A stretch of 64,000 bases of DNA, from contig NZ_FNXE01000014.1 in assembly GCF_900108395.1 (NCBI RefSeq), positions 1 through 64,000 of the forward strand, given 5' to 3'. Shown here one piece after another: positions 8,173 to 18,828 of this stretch (position 1 is its first letter; every line of letters begins with the position of its first letter). Below the pieces are notes generated by a model. The model was not told the DNA's origin and searched no databases. It saw nothing but the letters and a program-made list of their open reading frames with translations. The DNA comes from Paenimyroides marinum. GTDB taxonomy: Bacteria; Bacteroidota; Bacteroidia; Flavobacteriales; Flavobacteriaceae. Made by a program: the position numbers and the translations under genes.

Positions 8173-8556
8173 TTAATTACTGTGTGAATGGTTAGAAGTT
8201 ACCTGTGTGATTTTCGCATCGCCCCAAAGGTCTTCAATATTATAATACTCGCGGGTTTCTTTCTGGAAAATGTGAACCACAATGTTTATGTAGTCCATTA
8301 ATACCCAGTTTGCCTGATCGGTACCTTCTACGTGCCAAGGTTTATCTTTTAATTCTTTAGATACGGTACGCTGTATAGATCCTGAAATAGCATTTACCTG
8401 TGTGTTTGAGTTTCCATCGCAGATTACAAAATAATCGCAAGCAGTGTTTTCAATGGCTCTTAAATCTAAAATGGTAATATTTTCTCCTTTAACGTTGTCT
8501 ATTCCTTCAATAATCAAGGCTAATAACGCCTCGTTGTTCTTTTTGCTTTCGTTCAT
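8173..8556 (-). CDS. rsfS: Ribosomal silencing factor RsfS (Iojap)
   Basis: Binds ribosomal protein uL14 and blocks subunit joining in starvation. 127 aa, a complete Iojap/RsfS domain with the conserved CDYFVICDGNS, KPWHVEG and WVLMDYINIVVHIF blocks and the REYYNIEDLWGDA ending. First gene of the rsfS-ftsH unit, transcribed divergently from birA. Confidence 0.94.
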   Translation of the reverse strand: MNESKKNNEALLALIIEGIDNVKGENITILDLRAIENTACDYFVICDGNSNTQVNAISGSIQRTVSKELKDKPWHVEGTDQANWVLMDYINIVVHIFQKETREYYNIEDLWGDAKITQVTSNHSHSN

Positions 8557-8581
8557 GTATGTATTTTGTACTTAATTATTG

Positions 8582-8589
8582 CAAATTTA
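8582..8589 (-). promoter_or_regulatory. -7 box of the rsfS-ftsH promoter
   Basis: TAAATTTG on the minus strand matches the Bacteroidota TAnnTTTG -7 consensus, 26 bp from the rsfS ATG. No TTG -33 element is seen at 17-19 bp. Confidence 0.45.
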
Positions 8590-8594
8590 TCAAA

Positions 8595-8622
8595 TTGTAT
8601 CGGGTTATTTAAGTTATTTTTG
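8595..8622 (+). promoter_or_regulatory. birA promoter
   Basis: TTG (8595-8597), 17-bp spacer, TATTTTTG (8615-8622), matching the Bacteroidota primary sigma factor consensus; 29 bp upstream of the birA ATG. It overlaps the divergent rsfS promoter region. Confidence 0.55.
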
Positions 8623-8651
8623 TCCTAAAGTTCCTAAAGATACTATTTATA

Positions 8652-9380
8652 ATGTATTTAATCAAACTCAATGCCATATCTTCTACGAATGATTTTATAA
8701 AAAATTTGTCAGCTGCCAATAATTTGGCTGATTTTACTGTAGTTTGGGCTGCTGTACAAACTAAAGGAAAAGGACAAATGGGGTCAACCTGGGTTACCGA
8801 TGAGGCTAAGAACCTTACATTCAGCATCTTTCTAAATGGAGATTATCTTACTGTTGATCGGTTATTTTCTCTTAACATATTAGTTTCCAATGCGGTATTA
8901 AAAGCATTATTTGCTTTAAATTTAACGAATATTTATGTAAAATGGCCTAACGACATTTTGTCATACAATAAAAAAATTGCCGGTATTTTAATTGAAAACA
9001 GCATACATGCTAATGGCAGTATAAGTTCGGTAATCGGTATTGGAATTAATTGCGACCAAACAAATTTTAATGGATTTCCGCAAGCATCATCTATCTTAAA
9101 TCAATATGGAATAACGGTTAATTTTGAATTGTTATTGAATAATATCGTTGAAAACATAAAAAAAGGCACACTGAATCTAAAAAACAATATTGAAGAAGAA
9201 TGGCAATTTTACCACAGCCATTTATTTAAAAAAGACGTTATCAGTGTTTTTGAGGATAAAAACGGTAAAAAATTCAACGGGATTATTAAAGAAGTAAACC
9301 GTCATGGTCAATTGGTTATACAGCTTGAGAATGACGATTTACAATGTTTTAATTTGAAAGATGTAAAACTGATGTATTAA
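8652..9380 (+). CDS. birA: Biotin--[acetyl-CoA-carboxylase] ligase
   Basis: Activates biotin as biotinyl-AMP and transfers it to the carboxyl carrier protein. 242 aa: a catalytic BPL/LplA domain starting directly with ISSTNDF, the nucleotide loop [11 protein letters not shown] (residues 37-47) in place of GRGRxxxxW, KWPNDIL and KIAGILIE, then a small C-terminal SH3-like domain. There is no N-terminal helix-turn-helix, so this is a monofunctional ligase, not a repressor. It ends four bases inside the convergent msrB gene. Confidence 0.93.
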   Translation: MYLIKLNAISSTNDFIKNLSAANNLADFTVVWAAVQTKGKGQMGSTWVTDEAKNLTFSIFLNGDYLTVDRLFSLNILVSNAVLKALFALNLTNIYVKWPNDILSYNKKIAGILIENSIHANGSISSVIGIGINCDQTNFNGFPQASSILNQYGITVNFELLLNNIVENIKKGTLNLKNNIEEEWQFYHSHLFKKDVISVFEDKNGKKFNGIIKEVNRHGQLVIQLENDDLQCFNLKDVKLMY

Positions 9381-9877
9381 TTTTCAGGTACAAATTTTAA
9401 CGAAACCGAATTCATACAATATCTGGTTCCGGTAGTGTCTTTAGGTCCGTCATCAAAAACATGCCCTAAATGTCCGTCACATTTTGCACAGGTTACCTCT
9501 ACCCTAATCATTCCGTGCGATGTATCTTTTGTGTATTTTACCGAGCCTTCGATCGCCTGATCAAAAGATGGCCACCCGCAAGATGAGTTGTACTTGGTGG
9601 TTGATTCAAACAATTTATTGCCACAGGCAGCACAAACGTAATGTCCTTTTTCAAAAAAATCGTTATATGTGCCGCTAAAAGGTCTTTCGGTACCTTTTTC
9701 CCTTAAAATATAATATTCTTCGGGAGTTAATTTTTCTTTCCAATCTTGTTCTGTCATTTGTTCTAATATTTGTGCGTTTGCGGTTTGTTCTTTACAGCTT
9801 ATAAATTGTACACATAAAATGATCCAAAATAATTTAACTGGTAACAAACTGGATAATTTTCTGAATAACTTGTTCAT
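9377..9877 (-). CDS. msrB: Peptide-methionine (R)-S-oxide reductase, probable lipoprotein
   Basis: Reduces methionine-R-sulfoxide in proteins. 166 aa with a hydrophobic leader and lipobox-like FISC28, then the MsrB domain. Zinc is held by Cys82/Cys85 (CAAC) and Cys130/Cys133 (CAKC). The catalytic cysteine is Cys154 in GTRYCMNS and the probable recycling cysteine is Cys100 (SSCGWPSF). It overlaps the upstream hydrolase gene by 44 bp from the ATG at 9877; a TTG at 9844 would shorten the leader and reduce the overlap to 11 bp. The leader implies an extracytoplasmic enzyme repairing envelope proteins. Confidence 0.92.
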   Translation of the reverse strand: MNKLFRKLSSLLPVKLFWIILCVQFISCKEQTANAQILEQMTEQDWKEKLTPEEYYILREKGTERPFSGTYNDFFEKGHYVCAACGNKLFESTTKYNSSCGWPSFDQAIEGSVKYTKDTSHGMIRVEVTCAKCDGHLGHVFDDGPKDTTGTRYCMNSVSLKFVPEN

Positions 9878-10688
9878 CTCCTAATATTTTTCGATGTCCT
9901 AATCCGCTGGTAATCATCAACTCGCCGTTTATCAATTGATTATTAATTGCTTCTGCTGATGTAAAAGGCACATCTTTATCATTTTTATCGTGAATCACCA
10001 GAACGGGTATCTGAACTTTTCCGGCGTGCAATTCCACATCGTAATTAGCCATTTTTTCATTGTATTTTCGTTCAAATAAATTAACTAAAAAAGGCGTCAT
10101 TTTTTTGCTCATGCCAATAGTCGTCAAGAAATCATCGGTAATATCCTTTGTTTTGTTTCCGCTGCCAATAATAACTGCTTTTGGGGTAGATAAACCCCTG
10201 CCTAACGCATTGATAATACTCATACCACCAAGCGAATGCCCCACAATGACGTCAAAACCATTGTATTTTTTATCCAGTTCAAAAATGGCTTCAATAAAAT
10301 GCTTCATATTGGTTGTGGTTTTCGGACTTTTACCGTGCCCCGGAGCATCAAAACTAATAATAGAATAATTTAAGCCTTTAAAAGCCTTGGCAATAGATAC
10401 CAGTTGTGTTCCGCGACCGTTCCACCCGTGTACCAGCAGTACTTTTTTTGAACCAAATTTGTTTTCGTACACCGTTATTTCTTTTTGGCATTCGGGTAAT
10501 ATCAAATTTGATTTATGCGAAACCTCGTACATTTTCTGTTCGCGTTTAGGCAATTTATATTTAATAGGTGTCTCAAATAATTTTAAGGCAAAGGCAGCTG
10601 CCAGATTCTTATTCAGCCTACTTAAAACTTTTGATGTATTTTTTATATAAGCAGGAACTTCTAAAACCTTTGCTTGTTTTTGCGCCAT
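9834..10688 (-). CDS. Alpha/beta hydrolase
   Basis: A 284-aa alpha/beta-hydrolase fold protein. Oxyanion region [10 protein letters not shown] (84-93), DAPGHGKS, nucleophile elbow GHSLGG with Ser152, probable acid Asp237 (HDKNDKDVP) and His265 (GLGHRKIL). No signal peptide, so cytosolic. Substrate unknown; esterase or lipase-like activity is the general expectation. Its 3' end overlaps msrB, so both are probably one operon. Confidence 0.82.
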   Translation of the reverse strand: MAQKQAKVLEVPAYIKNTSKVLSRLNKNLAAAFALKLFETPIKYKLPKREQKMYEVSHKSNLILPECQKEITVYENKFGSKKVLLVHGWNGRGTQLVSIAKAFKGLNYSIISFDAPGHGKSPKTTTNMKHFIEAIFELDKKYNGFDVIVGHSLGGMSIINALGRGLSTPKAVIIGSGNKTKDITDDFLTTIGMSKKMTPFLVNLFERKYNEKMANYDVELHAGKVQIPVLVIHDKNDKDVPFTSAEAINNQLINGELMITSGLGHRKILGDEQVIQKIIQFVTS

Positions 10689-10770
10689 AATTTTATAATT
10701 TTACATAACAAAGTTAAAAGGTATTCGTTAGATTATTTCATAATTTTAGAAAAAATTAAAACTTACAACT

Positions 10771-11580
10771 ATGAAAAAGACAATTATATTATGCGGAGCT
10801 GCAGCGCTATTGTTAGCCTGTGCTACCAATCCGTTTACAGGAAAAAAAACAATGGCATTTGTACCTGACAGTTCTTTATTTACTTCATCGTTTCAGCAAT
10901 ACTCAGAGTTTATAAAGGAAAATAAAGTTGTTACCGGAACTTCAGACGCACAAATGGTACAAAAAGTTGGTGATAAAATAAGAAAAGCTTCACAACAATG
11001 GTTATCTGCCAATGGTTACTCTAATTATTTACAAGATTATAAATGGGAATATAAACTGGTACAAGATAACGCTGTTAATGCCTGGTGTATGCCTGGTGGA
11101 AAGATTGTGGTTTATACAGGATTAATGAACGTAGCAAAAGGTGAAGCCGGACTGGCAACAGTAATGGGACACGAAGTGGCACATGCCTTAGCCAATCACG
11201 GGCAACAACGAATGAGTGCTTCTGTATTACAACAATTAGGAGCTGTTGGCGTTGGTGTGGCTACAAATAGCAGTAGCGATCAAACCAAACAATTAGCGAT
11301 GATGGCTTATGGAGCAGGAAGTAATGTAGCAGGCATGATGCCGTTTAGTAGAAAACACGAATCAGAGGCCGACAAAATAGGTTTAATTTTAATGGCTGTT
11401 GCAGGATATAACCCCAACGAAGCATTAAGTTTTTGGCAGCGAATGTCTGATAAAAGCGGAGGTTCATCAACTCCCGAACTGTTAAGCACCCACCCCAGCG
11501 ATCAAACCCGTATCGCCAACATTAAAAAATTAATCCCCGAAGCAAAAGCAGAAGCTGCTAAATTTGGCAAAAAATATTAA
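10771..11580 (+). CDS. M48-family metallopeptidase, lipoprotein (LoiP/YfgC-like)
   Basis: A 269-aa periplasmic zinc protease. Lipobox LLAC (Cys17), then CATNPFTGKK typical of this family. Zinc-binding HEVAH (134-138), third ligand probably Glu197 in HESEAD, and a C-terminal STHPSDQTRIANI block typical of M48 peptidases with substrate-binding loops. Likely degrades or assembles outer-membrane proteins. Stands alone between the divergent hydrolase gene and an MFS transporter. Confidence 0.9.
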   Translation: MKKTIILCGAAALLLACATNPFTGKKTMAFVPDSSLFTSSFQQYSEFIKENKVVTGTSDAQMVQKVGDKIRKASQQWLSANGYSNYLQDYKWEYKLVQDNAVNAWCMPGGKIVVYTGLMNVAKGEAGLATVMGHEVAHALANHGQQRMSASVLQQLGAVGVGVATNSSSDQTKQLAMMAYGAGSNVAGMMPFSRKHESEADKIGLILMAVAGYNPNEALSFWQRMSDKSGGSSTPELLSTHPSDQTRIANIKKLIPEAKAEAAKFGKKY

Positions 11581-11590
11581 CTTAACTACC

Positions 11591-11610
11591 AGGCAGTGTA
11601 ACAACTGCCT
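11591..11610 (+). terminator. Short hairpin after the M48 gene
   Basis: AGGCAGT and ACTGCCT with a six-base loop, followed by a weak T-rich stretch; lies between the M48 gene and the MFS gene. Confidence 0.45.
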
Positions 11611-11622
11611 TAACTTTCTCTT

Positions 11623-12933
11623 ATGAAAACAACTATAAAAGGTGAAAAAAAAGTGCTTAATGCATGGGCTTTTTACGACTGGGCTAATTCTGTATATGCA
11701 TTAGTTATCTCCTCATCAATTTTCCCTTTGTTTTATGGTGCGTTGTTTCGGTTAGAAAACAAAACATCTGCAACTTTTTTTGGCATCGAAACACCAAGCG
11801 AATCTATAATTAGCTATGTAACAGCCATTGGTTTTTTAATAATTGCTTTTATATCTCCGCTGCTTTCGGGCGTTGCAGATTTTTTAGGAAATAAGAAGTT
11901 TTTTCTGAAGCTGTTCTGCTTTATTGGTTCCATTTCCTGTATGATGCTCTATTTTTTTAACCTTGAAAATCTGTACTTCAGCCTGTTTTTCTATATGCTT
12001 GCCTTGATTGGATTTTGGGGAAGTCTGGTTTTTTATAACTCTTATCTGCCCGATATTGCTTTTCCTGAACAACAAGATGCCATTTCAGCCAAAGGATATT
12101 CATTAGGATACATTGGTTCGGTCATACTCCTTATCATTAATTTAATAATGATTATGAAAAGTGAATGGTTTGGATTTGAAAGTCCCATGCAGGCAATGAA
12201 AGTATCCTTTGTATTGGTTGGAATCTGGTGGTTGGGTTTCAGTCAGATTTCTTACAGATTCTTACCTAATTTCAGAAATGCAAACAAAATCAACTCACAA
12301 GCATTCTTTTCAGGTTTCAGAGAATTAAAACGAATTTTCAATGAATTAAAGCAATATCCCGTTTTAAAAGGATATTTAGGTGCCTTTTTTGTTTACAGCA
12401 TGGCAGTACAAACAGTTATGATTATTGCTGCTTATTTTGGCGAAAAGGAAGTGCAATGGGAAAGTGACGATCAACGCCAGATGGGTTTAATTGTAAGCAT
12501 TCTTTTAATTCAATTAATTGCTGTAGCCGGAGCCATTTTTACATCGAAATTATCAAAAAGATTTGGAAACATTAACACACTGATCCTTATAAACACCGCA
12601 TGGATTATTATCTGTATTTGTGCCTATTTTGTAGTAAAACCAACAAGTTTTTACATTGTAGCCGCTATGGTTGGTTTGGTAATGGGCGGTATTCAGTCAT
12701 TGTCACGTTCCACCTATTCCAAATTATTGCCATTAAACACTAAAGACACCACCTCTTTTTTCAGCTTTTATGATGTAACCGAGAAAATAGGTATTGTTAT
12801 AGGAATGCTGGTTTACGGTATCATTGCCCAAATAACAGGAAAAATGCAAAATGCCATTTTATTTTTGATTGTTTTTTTCGCAATAGGTATTATTTTACTG
12901 ATAAAAACATCCAAAAGACAAGCGGTTAGTTAA
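11623..12933 (+). CDS. MFS transporter, UMF1/Atg22-like
   Basis: A 436-aa inner-membrane protein with about 12 hydrophobic segments. The start NAWAFYDWANSVYALV is diagnostic of the UMF1 (Atg22-related) family, as is the QSLSRSTYSKLLP block near the C-terminal third. In yeast Atg22 exports amino acids from the vacuole; bacterial substrates are not established. It follows the M48 gene by 42 bp with a weak hairpin between. Confidence 0.85.
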   Translation: MKTTIKGEKKVLNAWAFYDWANSVYALVISSSIFPLFYGALFRLENKTSATFFGIETPSESIISYVTAIGFLIIAFISPLLSGVADFLGNKKFFLKLFCFIGSISCMMLYFFNLENLYFSLFFYMLALIGFWGSLVFYNSYLPDIAFPEQQDAISAKGYSLGYIGSVILLIINLIMIMKSEWFGFESPMQAMKVSFVLVGIWWLGFSQISYRFLPNFRNANKINSQAFFSGFRELKRIFNELKQYPVLKGYLGAFFVYSMAVQTVMIIAAYFGEKEVQWESDDQRQMGLIVSILLIQLIAVAGAIFTSKLSKRFGNINTLILINTAWIIICICAYFVVKPTSFYIVAAMVGLVMGGIQSLSRSTYSKLLPLNTKDTTSFFSFYDVTEKIGIVIGMLVYGIIAQITGKMQNAILFLIVFFAIGIILLIKTSKRQAVS

Positions 12934-13017
12934 AATAAATAATATTTTTACAAATCTTTTCGTATGTAAAAAAAATAATTTTATATTTGGATAAATTTAA
13001 CATTCTTACTAAATCTT

Positions 13018-13626
13018 ATGAGAAAATTAAAATATATTTTGGCATCAATCGTTTTAGCAACAGGATTTGCAGCGTGTGAGACTGAAGCCATTGATGAAAA
13101 AGTAAAAGATGACAGTTTACCCGGAAACCCTATACTTAGTTTTGATTTAAACTCGAAACAAACTGTTATAACTGATGAGGTTTCAGTAGATTTCTCAGGC
13201 GGAGGTATGTCTATTGTTTCTAAATTATCAATAGTTAACACTGAAGATACATCAAATCCGGAAACTCGTTATAAAGCTGCTTATCTTTATATTAATTTTA
13301 GTGCTATGGAAATTGGTAATTTTCCAACAACATTAAGTATCGATAATCCAAGCAATTATTTAAGTAGTGCTACTTTACGTATTCAGGAATTAATACCAAA
13401 TGAGGAAGAAGAATTAGAGAAAGTATGGATAGAATACTCTACAAATAATGCAGATGAGAACCAAAATGCAGGTTATGCCAATATAACCCACGTAAATGGT
13501 ACAGCACAATATATGAACGGTAATTTTGATTATATCCTTTATCCATATGAAGAGGAAGAAACAGAATTATCTTTACAACCTCAACGAATTACAAACGGGC
13601 AATTCAGTTACATTCACTATGAATAA
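13018..13626 (+). CDS. Hypothetical lipoprotein
   Basis: A 202-aa lipoprotein: signal with lipobox FAAC (Cys20) followed by ETEA. The mature part is predicted mostly beta strand and acidic (EEEELEKVW, YPYEEEETE). The G-T-A...M-N-G-N-F-D-Y block near residue 160-178 resembles the repeated 'G-x-F-x-F' strands of DUF6252-like flavobacterial lipoproteins, but the assignment is uncertain. Followed by a strong terminator, so probably monocistronic. Confidence 0.6.
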   Translation: MRKLKYILASIVLATGFAACETEAIDEKVKDDSLPGNPILSFDLNSKQTVITDEVSVDFSGGGMSIVSKLSIVNTEDTSNPETRYKAAYLYINFSAMEIGNFPTTLSIDNPSNYLSSATLRIQELIPNEEEELEKVWIEYSTNNADENQNAGYANITHVNGTAQYMNGNFDYILYPYEEEETELSLQPQRITNGQFSYIHYE

Positions 13627-13648
13627 TTCTAATTAATATATTTATCAT

Positions 13649-13676
13649 TAAAACCTTACTGTTGTAAGGTTTTTTT
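13649..13676 (+). terminator. Terminator after the hypothetical lipoprotein
   Basis: AAAACCTTAC and GTAAGG followed by seven T, four-base loop. Confidence 0.9.
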
Positions 13677-13785
13677 ATTGGCATAAATATTGAAACATTA
13701 AGTAGTTAAATTAAAAGTACACGAAATTTAATGTTTTTAAATGTTATTTACATCAATAAATGACATTTTGACTTATAATATATTT

Positions 13786-16251
13786 ATGGCACACGAAAAA
13801 ATCATATCATTAGACAATTTGTCACTACAAGATTTAAATGAAAATGCAGAATTCATTCCTTTGTTTTCACAAGACGATGAAGAAGCAATGAATAAGGAAG
13901 AAATTCCCACAGAACTTAGTATCCTTCCCTTGCGCAACATGGTGTTGTTTCCAGGAGTGGTAATCCCGATAACTGCCGGGCGTGATAAATCGATAAAATT
14001 AATCAACGATGCTTTGGCAGGTGATAAAACCATTGGCGTTGTTGCTCAAATTAACGAACAAATCGAATTTCCTAACGGAAATGACATTTACCGTTTTGGA
14101 ACCGTAGCTAAGATTTTAAAGACCTTGAAATTACCCGATGGTAATATTACAGTGATTTTACAAGGCAAGAAACGATTTGCTATTGATCAAATCACTCAGG
14201 AAAATCCTTATTTAAAAGCAAAAGTAGTGGATATTATTGATGAAAAACCTGAGGAAGACGATTTAGAATTTCCAACACTAATTGAATCTATTAAAGAAAC
14301 TGCGCAGGAAATTGTACGTGAAAATCCAAACATTCCATCTGAAGCGGCATTTGCTTTAAAAAACATAGAAAGTAATTCGTTTTTGGTGAATTTTGTTTCA
14401 TCAAACTTAAATCTTGATGTTGCAGATAAACAGGCTTTGTTAGAAATCAATAATTTAAAGCAACGTGCTTTTGAAACGCTTCGCAGAATGAATTTAGAAC
14501 TGCAAAAGCTTACGTTGAAAAACGATATTCAAACCAAAGTACGAATCGATTTAGACCAGCAACAAAAAGAATATTTTCTTCATCAGCAAATTAAAACCAT
14601 TCAGGAAGAATTGGGTGGTGTTTCGCATGAACAAGAATTTGAAGAATTACGCAACAAGGCAAAAACAAAAAAATGGGACGCAAAAATACAAGAACATTTT
14701 GACAAGGAATTAAGCAAAATGCAACGTATGAATCCGCAAGTTGCCGAATTTTCTATCCAACGGAATTATCTGGAACTTTTGTTAGAATTGCCTTGGAACG
14801 AATACACCAAAGATAAATTCGATTTAAAAAATGCCAAAAAGATTTTAGATAAAGATCATTATGGTTTAGAAGATGTAAAACGTCGGGTCATTGAACACAT
14901 GGCTGTTTTAAAGCTTCGTAACGATATGAAATCGCCTATTTTGTGTTTGTACGGTCCACCAGGAGTTGGTAAAACATCTATTGGCAAATCCATTGCAACG
15001 GCGTTGGGGCGTGAATATGTCCGTATTTCGTTAGGTGGATTACGAGATGAAGCCGAGATCCGTGGTCACCGTAAAACGTATATTGGCGCGATGCCGGGAC
15101 GTATCATTCAATCGATTAAAAAAGCCAAAACATCGAATCCTGTTTTTGTTTTAGATGAAATTGATAAGTTGTCAAGCAGTCATCAGGGCGATCCATCAAG
15201 CGCCATGTTAGAAGTTTTAGACCCCGAACAAAACAAAGAATTTTACGACAATTTCGTAGAATTAGGTTTCGATTTATCAAAAGTAATGTTCATTGCAACA
15301 TCAAACAGTTTAAATACGATTCAGCCGGCTTTGTTAGACCGTATGGAAGTTATTGAAATGAACGGGTACACCATTGAAGAAAAAACAGAGATTTTAAGAC
15401 AACATCTGCTTCCTAAACAGTTAAAAGAGCATGGGTTAGATGCTAAAGCAATCAACATTCCTAAAAAAGTAATGGAATTTATCGTTACGAAATACACGCG
15501 TGAATCAGGTGTTCGACGTTTAGATAAAGAAGTTGCCACTATTGTTCGTTACATTGCAAAATCGGTTGTGCTGGAAGAAGAATTCAATCAGAAATTGACC
15601 GAAGAAGATATTATTAAAATATTGGGTGCACCAAAATTTGATTATGACAAATACGAAAATAACGATGTTGCCGGTGTGGTTACAGGTTTAGCATGGACAC
15701 GCGTTGGAGGCGATATTTTGTTTATCGAATCGATTTTGTCTGAAGGAAAAGGAACACTTACAATGACCGGAAATCTGGGGAATGTAATGAAAGAATCGGC
15801 CACAATTGCATTGGAATATATAAAATCAAACAGCAACTTGTTCGGTATTGATGCTAAAGTTTTTGATAAATTCAAAATTCACGTTCATGTACCCGAAGGT
15901 GCTACACCAAAAGACGGTCCGTCGGCAGGTATTGCCATGTTAACCTCAATGGTCTCAAGTTTTACACAGCGCAAGATCAAGAAAAATATAGCCATGACCG
16001 GTGAAATTACCTTGCGTGGAAAAGTGCTTCCGGTGGGTGGGATTAAAGAAAAAATTTTGGCAGCAAAACGAGCAAATATTAAAGAAATTATTCTGTGTAA
16101 AGAGAATAAACGCGATATCGATCAGATTAAACCTGAATATTTAACAGGTTTAACGTTTCATTATGTTGATAAAATGACTGAAGTAATCGATTTAGCATTA
16201 ACAAACCAAAAAGTTAAAAATGCAAAAGAGCTTACCGTTAAAGAAGCTTAA
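13786..16251 (+). CDS. lon: ATP-dependent Lon protease
   Basis: Soluble AAA+ serine protease that removes damaged and regulatory proteins. The preferred start is the ATG at 13786 ([12 protein letters not shown], 821 aa) because the 15 residues encoded from an upstream ATG at 13741 are not Lon-like. N-terminal LON substrate domain from about residue 45 ([14 protein letters not shown]), helical middle, Walker A GPPGVGKT (390-397), sensor and arginine-finger regions, then the protease domain with catalytic Ser713 (DGPSAG) and Lys754 (GGIKEK). Full length. Single gene followed by a strong terminator. Confidence 0.97.
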   Translation: MAHEKIISLDNLSLQDLNENAEFIPLFSQDDEEAMNKEEIPTELSILPLRNMVLFPGVVIPITAGRDKSIKLINDALAGDKTIGVVAQINEQIEFPNGNDIYRFGTVAKILKTLKLPDGNITVILQGKKRFAIDQITQENPYLKAKVVDIIDEKPEEDDLEFPTLIESIKETAQEIVRENPNIPSEAAFALKNIESNSFLVNFVSSNLNLDVADKQALLEINNLKQRAFETLRRMNLELQKLTLKNDIQTKVRIDLDQQQKEYFLHQQIKTIQEELGGVSHEQEFEELRNKAKTKKWDAKIQEHFDKELSKMQRMNPQVAEFSIQRNYLELLLELPWNEYTKDKFDLKNAKKILDKDHYGLEDVKRRVIEHMAVLKLRNDMKSPILCLYGPPGVGKTSIGKSIATALGREYVRISLGGLRDEAEIRGHRKTYIGAMPGRIIQSIKKAKTSNPVFVLDEIDKLSSSHQGDPSSAMLEVLDPEQNKEFYDNFVELGFDLSKVMFIATSNSLNTIQPALLDRMEVIEMNGYTIEEKTEILRQHLLPKQLKEHGLDAKAINIPKKVMEFIVTKYTRESGVRRLDKEVATIVRYIAKSVVLEEEFNQKLTEEDIIKILGAPKFDYDKYENNDVAGVVTGLAWTRVGGDILFIESILSEGKGTLTMTGNLGNVMKESATIALEYIKSNSNLFGIDAKVFDKFKIHVHVPEGATPKDGPSAGIAMLTSMVSSFTQRKIKKNIAMTGEITLRGKVLPVGGIKEKILAAKRANIKEIILCKENKRDIDQIKPEYLTGLTFHYVDKMTEVIDLALTNQKVKNAKELTVKEA

Positions 16252-16264
16252 TTTCATAAAAATT

Positions 16265-16309
16265 AATAACAAAAGCTAGTACAGAAATGTATTAGCTTTT
16301 GTTATTTTT
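16265..16309 (+). terminator. lon terminator
   Basis: AATAACAAAAGCTA pairs with TAGCTTTTGTTATT around a 16-base apical part, ending in a T-run. Confidence 0.9.
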
Positions 16310-16335
16310 ATCTTTCAAAGTTAAATTTAAATGAA

Positions 16336-16962
16336 ATGCATAAGAGTGAATACAGAACTTTTTTAGATAATAACTTTAAAGGCTTGAAAGTTAGAACACC
16401 TTTATTTTATTCATGGGATATTGGAATCCGATTTAATTTGCAAATAGATGCAGCTAATGATGAGGATTATTTTCATGAAGTGAATTTTCGTGCATCTTCT
16501 ATCTTTAACGACGCTTTTAAAACATCTGATTCAATATTTTTAATTTTCATGGATTATAAGAATAAACGAAGTAAAATAAGGCTTTCAAATTATATATTTA
16601 AACAAATAAAAAATCTTGAAAAAATTAATTTGTGTTTCACTAAAGAGAACCAGTATTATTCAGGCACTTCGAATATTTGTATAATTAAGACAAAAAAAGA
16701 AGAAGTGATTTTTCAAAATATTTTTAAAGCAATTGCAAATTCTGATTTTGAGGATAGAGAGCCTCGATTAGATAAATCGTGCTTTTCTTCAAAGGAAGTT
16801 TACTTTGTTAATCTTTCAAAGAAAATCATTTTTAATATGTATGACGACAGAGGTTTGGATATAATTGCTTCAGATAAAGAAATTTTAAAATCACTTTATG
16901 AAAAATATAATGATTGGGTATTGGATTATGATAGAGAAAAGATTGATAAAGTCTTTTTATGA
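16336..16962 (+). CDS. DUF3885-like protein
   Basis: A 208-aa soluble protein. The blocks WDIGIRFNL near the start, SIFNDAF...IFLIFMDYKNKR in the middle and FNMYDDRGLDIIAS...LYEKYNDWVLDYDRE at the end are the pattern I associate with DUF3885, a family without established function that is often encoded near toxin or immunity genes. No signal peptide or membrane segment. It is AT-richer than its neighbours and stands alone between lon and porQ. Confidence 0.6.
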   Translation: MHKSEYRTFLDNNFKGLKVRTPLFYSWDIGIRFNLQIDAANDEDYFHEVNFRASSIFNDAFKTSDSIFLIFMDYKNKRSKIRLSNYIFKQIKNLEKINLCFTKENQYYSGTSNICIIKTKKEEVIFQNIFKAIANSDFEDREPRLDKSCFSSKEVYFVNLSKKIIFNMYDDRGLDIIASDKEILKSLYEKYNDWVLDYDREKIDKVFL

Positions 16963-17088
16963 AATGTTCAAAATAAATCATTAGAATAATATTTTAAAAC
17001 TATAATAATTTTCCACACGAAAACATACCATTTTTTTTATTCTGTCGTTATAAAGTTATATATTCGTTTTTACGTAATTCAACCTAAT

Positions 17089-18099
17089 ATGCGCAAACTA
17101 TTAACTTTAGTTTCTTTAATAACCTTAACAACTGTAAATGCACAGGTAGGCGGTAAAGACGCTTACCAGTTTTTACAAATGCCCACATCGCCAAAGCAAG
17201 CCGCATTGGGCGGAACCAACGCAACCATAACCGGTAACGAAGTAAATCAGGTACTGTACAATCCGGCTGCATTAAATGATGAAATGAATAATATGCTGGC
17301 GGTAAATTTTGGCAGATATTATGGCGATATAAGCTTGGGATCAGCAGCGTATGCCCATAAATTTAAAAACGGCCGCAACGTTCACGTAGGCGTTACTTTT
17401 TTAAATTACGGCTCTATGGAAGGTTACGACGAAAACGGCGTAGCAACAGGCACTTTTAGCGGAAATGACATCGCAGTTTCTGTAGGTTACGCACACCCTT
17501 TTCAAGACACTAATTTTTCGGTAGGTGCAAATATTAAAGCCATCTCTTCAACGTTAGAAAGTTATAATTCATTTGCTGTAGCAGCCGATATTGGTGGTTT
17601 GTATAACGATGAAGAAACCGGCTGGACAGTTGGTTTAACTTTTAGAAACCTTGGTGGCCAATTGTCAAGTTACGAAGATATGCGCGAATCATTGCCATTT
17701 AGAACCGTTTTAGGCTTCAGTAAACTGTTAGAAAACGTGCCTATCCGTTGGCATTTAACATTAGATAATTTGCAGAAATGGGATATTTCTTTTTCAAATC
17801 CCAACCGTTCACAAGTAGATTTAGAAAACAATGTTACCGAAGAAAAAGTTACTTTTGGAAACAACCTGATGCGCCACATAGTAGTTGGTATCGAATTGTT
17901 TCCCGAGAAAAATTTCAACATCCGTTTAGGGTATAACTTTAAAAACGGAGAAGAAATGAAATTGATCGAACAACGGCATTTTGCAGGATTCACCGCAGGA
18001 TTTGGCTTAAAAATGAAACGTTTCCGCATTGAATACGCTTACAACAGATTTACTTTGGGAGGAAACACCAATTTATTTGGCTTATCGGTTCAACTGTAA
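17089..18099 (+). CDS. porQ: Type IX secretion system protein PorQ
   Basis: A 336-aa outer-membrane barrel protein. Signal peptide about 1-18 (TTVNAQ), then the PorQ/PorV-like opening GGKDAYQFLQMPTSPKQAALGG and NPAALN, followed by alternating amphipathic strands to a GLSVQL end. PorQ helps attach cargo at the cell surface in the type IX secretion system. Placed 24 bp before cmk, the usual flavobacterial porQ-cmk order. It tells that this organism has T9SS; other T9SS genes are outside the window. Confidence 0.9.
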   Translation: MRKLLTLVSLITLTTVNAQVGGKDAYQFLQMPTSPKQAALGGTNATITGNEVNQVLYNPAALNDEMNNMLAVNFGRYYGDISLGSAAYAHKFKNGRNVHVGVTFLNYGSMEGYDENGVATGTFSGNDIAVSVGYAHPFQDTNFSVGANIKAISSTLESYNSFAVAADIGGLYNDEETGWTVGLTFRNLGGQLSSYEDMRESLPFRTVLGFSKLLENVPIRWHLTLDNLQKWDISFSNPNRSQVDLENNVTEEKVTFGNNLMRHIVVGIELFPEKNFNIRLGYNFKNGEEMKLIEQRHFAGFTAGFGLKMKRFRIEYAYNRFTLGGNTNLFGLSVQL

Positions 18100-18123
18100 T
18101 ATTTTTGCCTAAAATTTTTTACT

Positions 18124-18810
18124 TTGAAAAAAATAACCATAGCTATCGACGGGCATTCGTCAACAGGAAAAAGTACTTTGGCAAAACAACTGGCAAAAGC
18201 ACTAAATTACATTTATGTTGACACAGGAGCCATGTACCGCGCGGTGACTTTATACGCCATACAACAAAATTTCATCTCAGAAACTTATTTTTATACCGAT
18301 AAACTTATCGAAAATCTAAATGATATTTATTTATCTTTTAAATTTAATGACGATTTGGGTTTTGCTGAAATTTATCTGAACGACGAAAAGGTAGAAGATC
18401 AAATCAGAACCATCGAAGTATCAAAATTGGTGAGTAAAATTGCCACTGTTTCTGAAATCCGTACAAAATTAGTCCAACAACAAAAAAAATACGGAATAGA
18501 CAAAGGTGTGGTTATGGACGGTCGTGATATTGGAACGGTTGTTTTTCCTGATGCCGAATTAAAAATTTTCATGACCGCTTCGCCTGAAATAAGAGCACGA
18601 CGAAGATTTTTAGAAATGCAGCAGAAAAAGATGGATACGCCGTTTGATGAAGTGCTGAAAAATGTTGTTGAGCGTGATAAAATGGACTCTACCCGAACCG
18701 ATTCACCTTTAATCATAGCTAAAGATGCCGTGGTAATTGATAATTCAAACCTTTCAAAAGAAGAACAGTTCAATATGATTTTAAAGCTGGCTAACGAACG
18801 AATTAATTAA
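18124..18810 (+). CDS. cmk: (d)CMP kinase
   Basis: Phosphorylates CMP and dCMP with ATP. 228 aa; P-loop GHSSTGKST (10-18), DTGAMYRAVT, the CMP-binding VVMDGRDIGTVVFP, and ARRRFLEMQ lid. The start codon is TTG at 18124: the encoded MKKITIAIDGH is the expected N-terminus and no ATG fits. Downstream of porQ in the same direction. Confidence 0.94.
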   Translation: MKKITIAIDGHSSTGKSTLAKQLAKALNYIYVDTGAMYRAVTLYAIQQNFISETYFYTDKLIENLNDIYLSFKFNDDLGFAEIYLNDEKVEDQIRTIEVSKLVSKIATVSEIRTKLVQQQKKYGIDKGVVMDGRDIGTVVFPDAELKIFMTASPEIRARRRFLEMQQKKMDTPFDEVLKNVVERDKMDSTRTDSPLIIAKDAVVIDNSNLSKEEQFNMILKLANERIN

Positions 18811-18828
18811 GGTTATTAAATTCTTGAA

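Noticed and set aside
13741-13785. Upstream ATG extending Lon by 15 residues
   Set aside because: The extension does not look like a Lon N-terminus and would be AT-rich leader; ATG at 13786 fits the family.
13773-15875. Minus-strand ORFs of 70-86 codons opposite lon
   Set aside because: Antisense shadows with Ser/Lys-rich random composition and no start context.
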